Shown in pieces: positions 59,821-64,000 of a DNA stretch of 64,000 nucleotides. Under the pieces are notes generated by a model, which saw only the letters and a program-made list of their open reading frames with translations, was not told the origin of the DNA and made no database searches. The position numbers and the translations under genes were made by a program. Source of the stretch: Apricaphanius iberus (lineage: Eukaryota; Chordata; Actinopteri; Cyprinodontiformes; Aphaniidae); the NCBI GenBank assembly GCA_028564705.1, contig JAPXFQ010000344.1, positions 377,001 through 441,000 on the forward strand. Direction: 5' to 3'. Within the stretch, counting starts at the first letter, position 1; each line of letters begins with the position of its first letter.

Positions 59821-62800
59821 AAAATGTGAAAAATTAATGCTTGATGCTAAGGAACTTCCTAGCACTATTCTATAATGTACAGTGCTTCTGATCTTTGTTT
59901 GTGTTTAAATAAGTGTCGAAATGTAGCATAAGAAAACCATAAAGGTGAAAAAAATAGATCATAGCCAGGGTTCCAATTACGGGGGAGTTAGGTGGAGCTC
60001 GGTTCCCCTGAAAGCCCACAACTGACAGACCAAGGGGGGCTCTAAAAAGTCCAGTTTCAATTTAGGCTAGACCCCCCCCCCACACACACAAGAATCATAA
60101 TGTATTTGAGATTAAAATTAAAACATATTTTGTCCAAATTGTGTGTTAAATTTCTCACGCTAAATTTTCCGAACGCTGACTTGTTCTTGAAAGAACTTTC
60201 ACGTAGTTCTTTCTGTGACCATACCTGTACGGAGGCGCTGTTGTGTTGCTGATTTGTGTTGTAGTCGGAAAAAACATTTTAAATAAAGAGGTTAGAAAAG
60301 ATTCCTTCATTTCTTGGAGGTTTAATTTGAACTTGTTTGCACAAACAAGGAGGAAAAGTATTACAGAGTGTTCGCAACAGCTGAATCCTGCCTTCCACCA
60401 ACTGACTGACTACTTTATAGATTTAGACAACCTAGCTATTGTCTCTACCCTATCAGACAACATTTCTCCATGGTGAAGTTGCCAGACTCCCTGGCGCCTT
60501 CGTCAGAAAGGAGACGCTCAATCTAAGGACATCCAGTGCTCCAAGGGTTGTTTGCATGGCAACACTAGAGCTAGGGATTCTAATATCAGTTCATTCGACC
60601 TAACCTAATATTATACAGTATCACACAATCAGACTATAACTATGTCATGAAGAAATGGCACACAGTTCTCTCAGTATGTAAGAATACACAGAAAAGATCA
60701 TTCTTAATATAAATTTCTCAATATACATTTTTCCATAAGTGTTTTTTTGCTAATCAAGCCCATTTGGAACTACGTCTGATATTAGATTAACCAAAGTTTT
60801 ACTCAGGTTTTTTTTTTAACATGATGTCTAAAAGTAAACTGGATAATTTTGGTTTTATACAACCAAACAATGAGCAGTGATGAGGACAAGTGCACCTCAG
60901 ACCCTGGCAGGTCAAGCCTTTCCTTTTACAGTTTTTCTCTATCGCTAACAAGCGACTGTTAACAATTTGCCCAATGGATAATTTTCTTCTCAAAAGCACA
61001 TTTTGTTAAATATATACTAACTCTTCATTTCAAAATAGAACATATCTTTCTCTGCACACACTACCTTTACCAAAACACTTGAAAATCTGACTCAAAATGA
61101 AATTACTCTGTCAAAGAATAACACTTGTTTTAACTTCACAAGGTACATTCAGTCAATAAAAGTACATCAGGTTTCAGAATGCTGACTATTGTTGACATTA
61201 CAAAAACTGCATAGAGTTTTATGTTTCAGTTTTACAGGCATTTGCATGCAAAACATGCAATTCGATTTCACGCTAAATTTCTTGGCTGGGAACTGTATGT
61301 CTACATATAATGTTCACATTTCAAATCACTCCAGTAAAAAGCAAATATTTTTTCCCTTTACCGTTTAGTAAGTGGGCGCAAAACCAGAGGAAAGAGTGGA
61401 AACGTAGGAAGGAATATGTGGCTCTTTACTGGAAAGTTAGGAGGTACACTATCAATGCATATCTTTTTGCACCTGTGGTCACTACTGGTTTAAAGATAAT
61501 ATGGCCTACTGGGCTGATATTGGTTATTTGATTAGCAATTATTTAGGTTTTGATGGTGGTGATGATGACCATTATTATAATCATAATGATGGCATTTCTG
61601 ATCATAGTTGCTCTTTGGCTTGTTCTTGAATGACTGTCAGGCAGAAAATGCTGGACTGCATGTGGATCCCCTGTTGCTTTTTGTTTGTTCGGAACCTGTT
61701 AAACTACTAAAAATATATCTTTAAGGCATTTTGATCCTTGTGCCATAAATGCATAGGTGTGTGCAGGGGAATTGGGAAATCGCCATGAACGATGAGATTA
61801 TATGGGTCCCCCAAAAGCTTTTGTGTAATTTGAACCCTGATCACAGGAATCTAATGACATATATGTGAATAAACCCCAGTCTAAAACAAGAGACAAAACA
61901 AATCCAGCCTACAGCCAGCTGCCACTTCAGCATTGGTTACAGCAAATGTTCTACATTTACACATCATGACGCAAATGACGGCTGTGAGGGTTCCTAACCT
62001 CCCTAAAAGGCGACTCATTTCCAGAGGCCAACTGTTATCCCATTGCTTTAAGTGTATCTTTAGTTTCTGCTTTCAAGCCGGAGCCAGCTACTTCTTTAAT
62101 GCTAATGTTTGTAATCATACCTAGAAATAAAGGACGTTTATCTGAGTCAGTAATGTTTGTAATGATGCCGCTCCTTTTCACAACCATTAAAGGATGTTTA
62201 AGGACTGAAGACACCAAGTCATGAGGTTTTTCAGGTGTAATGTTTGTCCCGCTAACAAGTTTAATGTGGGCAGCACGGACTTTTGCTGCTAACAGTCTGG
62301 ATGATCCTTTTATTCTTTGGGTCGAGATGAACACTCCTTCAAATCTAATCTATTTATTTATTTAGAGTCAGATTCACAACACATGTTCCACACAAAACCC
62401 GGAGGTTGCTAGTGTGCTAGCTTCAAGCTAATGTCATCAAGCTAGCATACTACGAGCATCAAGCCAATGCAATTGAATGTGTTTGGTTCTCCAACACTTA
62501 AAACTGAAAAATAATCTAATTTGTTTCTGTGATAGTACTACTAAAATGACATATGTCATAGTGGAGCTTAAATACAGAGTACATAGCACTAACATAAGCA
62601 GAAAGTCTGATGCTAATGCTGCCAAAAAAATGGCCAAGAGGCAATAACTAATAGTCAATGTCTTAAATAAAGTTTTCTGTCATTCTAGTGTTATCTAAAG
62701 CTTATCGCTTTGCTGTATTCGTCATTTCCATCGTCAGAAGGAAGTGACCCCTCAGTAAGAGCAAGTATTTCAGTAAATATTTCTTGATGCTGGCAGGGTA

Positions 62801-64000
62801 ACTGAAGTAATCATCTGTCCCAATAACCAAAACAAGACATTTTCCCACAAAAGTGGGTAAACTACCATGAAAAATAAAACATAACCAAGCACTTCACAGA
62901 GGTTCTGATGTTGGAGGACGGTGTAGAGAATTGTGTGGATTAATAATCCAACAACCAAACATTTTAACTGTTCCACTTGTGGCTTCGGTATTCTTGAATT
63001 AGGACTACAAACTTGCAGTGAGAAATAAAGACGGTGAATTCACTGAGTGTTCTGTCGATATAGCATACTTTGTCAGAATAGCATAGGCTACCGTAAATTG
63101 AGTTAACTTACCAATTTTAACCAACCTACAAGTTTTATGTTCTAACCCTAAGGTCACAGAAGGACAAATATAAATTCGTTTAAATTCCTAAATCTAAAAT
63201 ATATATAATTTCAGTTGATTTGAATAGATTTCAAACCCCAAAAGGGAAAAGTAAATGTTTTTACTGCTGGGCATGGGCATTAACCGAAGGTATGTCATTC
63301 TGATGGGTTTGCTATTTTGTCAGAACACTGGACTTCCATGACCTTATTTAGCAGTTCATGTGCGAGTACTTTGACGTAATAGTTAAAAAAAATGTAATAG
63401 ATGACAAAAAAAACTAAAAGGGTTAAAAAATATGACCAAAATCGTATACAACAATATCGCCAAAAGACCTGGGGTGATTAATTTATGCATTTAACATCAA
63501 AGATCACTGTTGTTCTACTTAGGCTGGTGCCCTTGTCCTTTACGCACTGAAATTCCTTCAGAAATCTCTATCATTCATTGATGAATATTTCTTTTAAACA
63601 TTTCAATAATTTTCTCAAGTGTTTGTTGGCGATCCTCGGCCCATTTTTTGCACCTAAAGGGCTAGATCTTTTCTTGGATGCTGCATTTGTGTCAAATCAT
63701 AGTTACAATCAACTGTTAACATCACCTGTTTTAAATCACATCATTGTTTAACCAATTTCCTGATTACTAGCTCTAAACTGCTCTCGTCCCAGCTTTTCTT
63801 TTGGAATGTCTCGCGGGTATGAATGACAGGAAAAGATGTATATTTACAAACAAAATGAAGCTGACCAGATAAAACATGAAATATTTTGAGTTCATGTTGT
63901 CTGCAATGAAGTACAAGTCAAAGTAAGTTTAGAAATCACTGCTTTCTTTTTTATTTGCGTTTTACATACCGTCCCAACTTTATCTGATTTGAGGTTGTAT
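59821..64000. other. AT-rich intergenic DNA right of cela1, no gene recognised
   Basis: A C-run followed by (CA)n at about 60,067-60,089 and many short open frames, none with a recognisable domain. No exon series or RNA gene seen. Confidence 0.5.

Noticed and set aside
61310..61531. 73-codon ORF rich in Lys/Arg and Trp
   Set aside because: No homologue recognised, no exon context, and surrounding DNA is AT-rich intergenic sequence.

Overview
The window is vertebrate nuclear DNA, almost certainly from a ray-finned (teleost) fish and plausibly a percomorph. Genes are split into short exons with canonical GT/AG splice sites, introns are fairly compact, and the DNA between exons is full of teleost-type mobile elements (L2 and Rex1-like LINEs, and hAT-, PIF/Harbinger- and piggyBac-like short inverted-repeat elements) and minisatellites. 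Species cannot be named from the sequence alone. No bacterial-style operon, rRNA, tRNA or CRISPR array was found.

Positions 783-30,600, minus strand: most of a class II phosphoinositide 3-kinase gene, pik3c2b. I trace a CpG-rich promoter and non-coding exon 1 (splice donor at 30,341) and 28 coding exons from 24,903 down to 783. They join in one continuous frame of 1,432 residues: proline-rich N-terminus, Ras-binding domain, PI3K C2, helical (PIK) domain, lipid kinase domain and most of the PX domain. The end of PX and the C-terminal C2 domain lie beyond the left edge. Its introns carry seven minisatellites (units about 20, 20-21, 23, 28, 32 and 33 bp plus one degenerate array), an L2 LINE with a second element nested in it, and several inverted-repeat elements.

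Positions 30,600-50,100: a region of about 19.5 kb where I recognise no host gene. It holds a duplicated block next to the pik3c2b promoter, a hAT-like element with a near-perfect 8-bp target duplication, an unidentified retroposon-like unit with an intact 129-residue ORF, a Harbinger-like element with an unusual X-A-X'-A' architecture, two neighbouring elements that share terminal repeats, and LINE pieces arranged as expected for a 5'-inverted (twin-primed) insertion.

Positions 50,113-59,594, plus strand: a complete eight-exon chymotrypsin-like elastase gene, cela1 type, encoding 268 residues with signal peptide, activation peptide, catalytic triad and an elastase-type S1 pocket. It has a TATA box and, about 60 bp further upstream, a bipartite PTF1 motif, as expected for pancreatic acinar expression, and a polyadenylation signal. 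Its large third intron holds a TTAA-flanked element and a decayed Rex1-like LINE. Positions 59,600-64,000 contain only an L2 tail and AT-rich sequence.

The two genes have unrelated jobs: PI3P / PI(3,4)P2 production in endocytic signalling, and a secreted digestive protease. Nothing suggests they act together. The observations most worth checking are the minisatellite that forms the splice acceptor of pik3c2b exon 23, the intact small ORF at 32.3 kb, the promoter-proximal duplicated block and the Harbinger-like composite.
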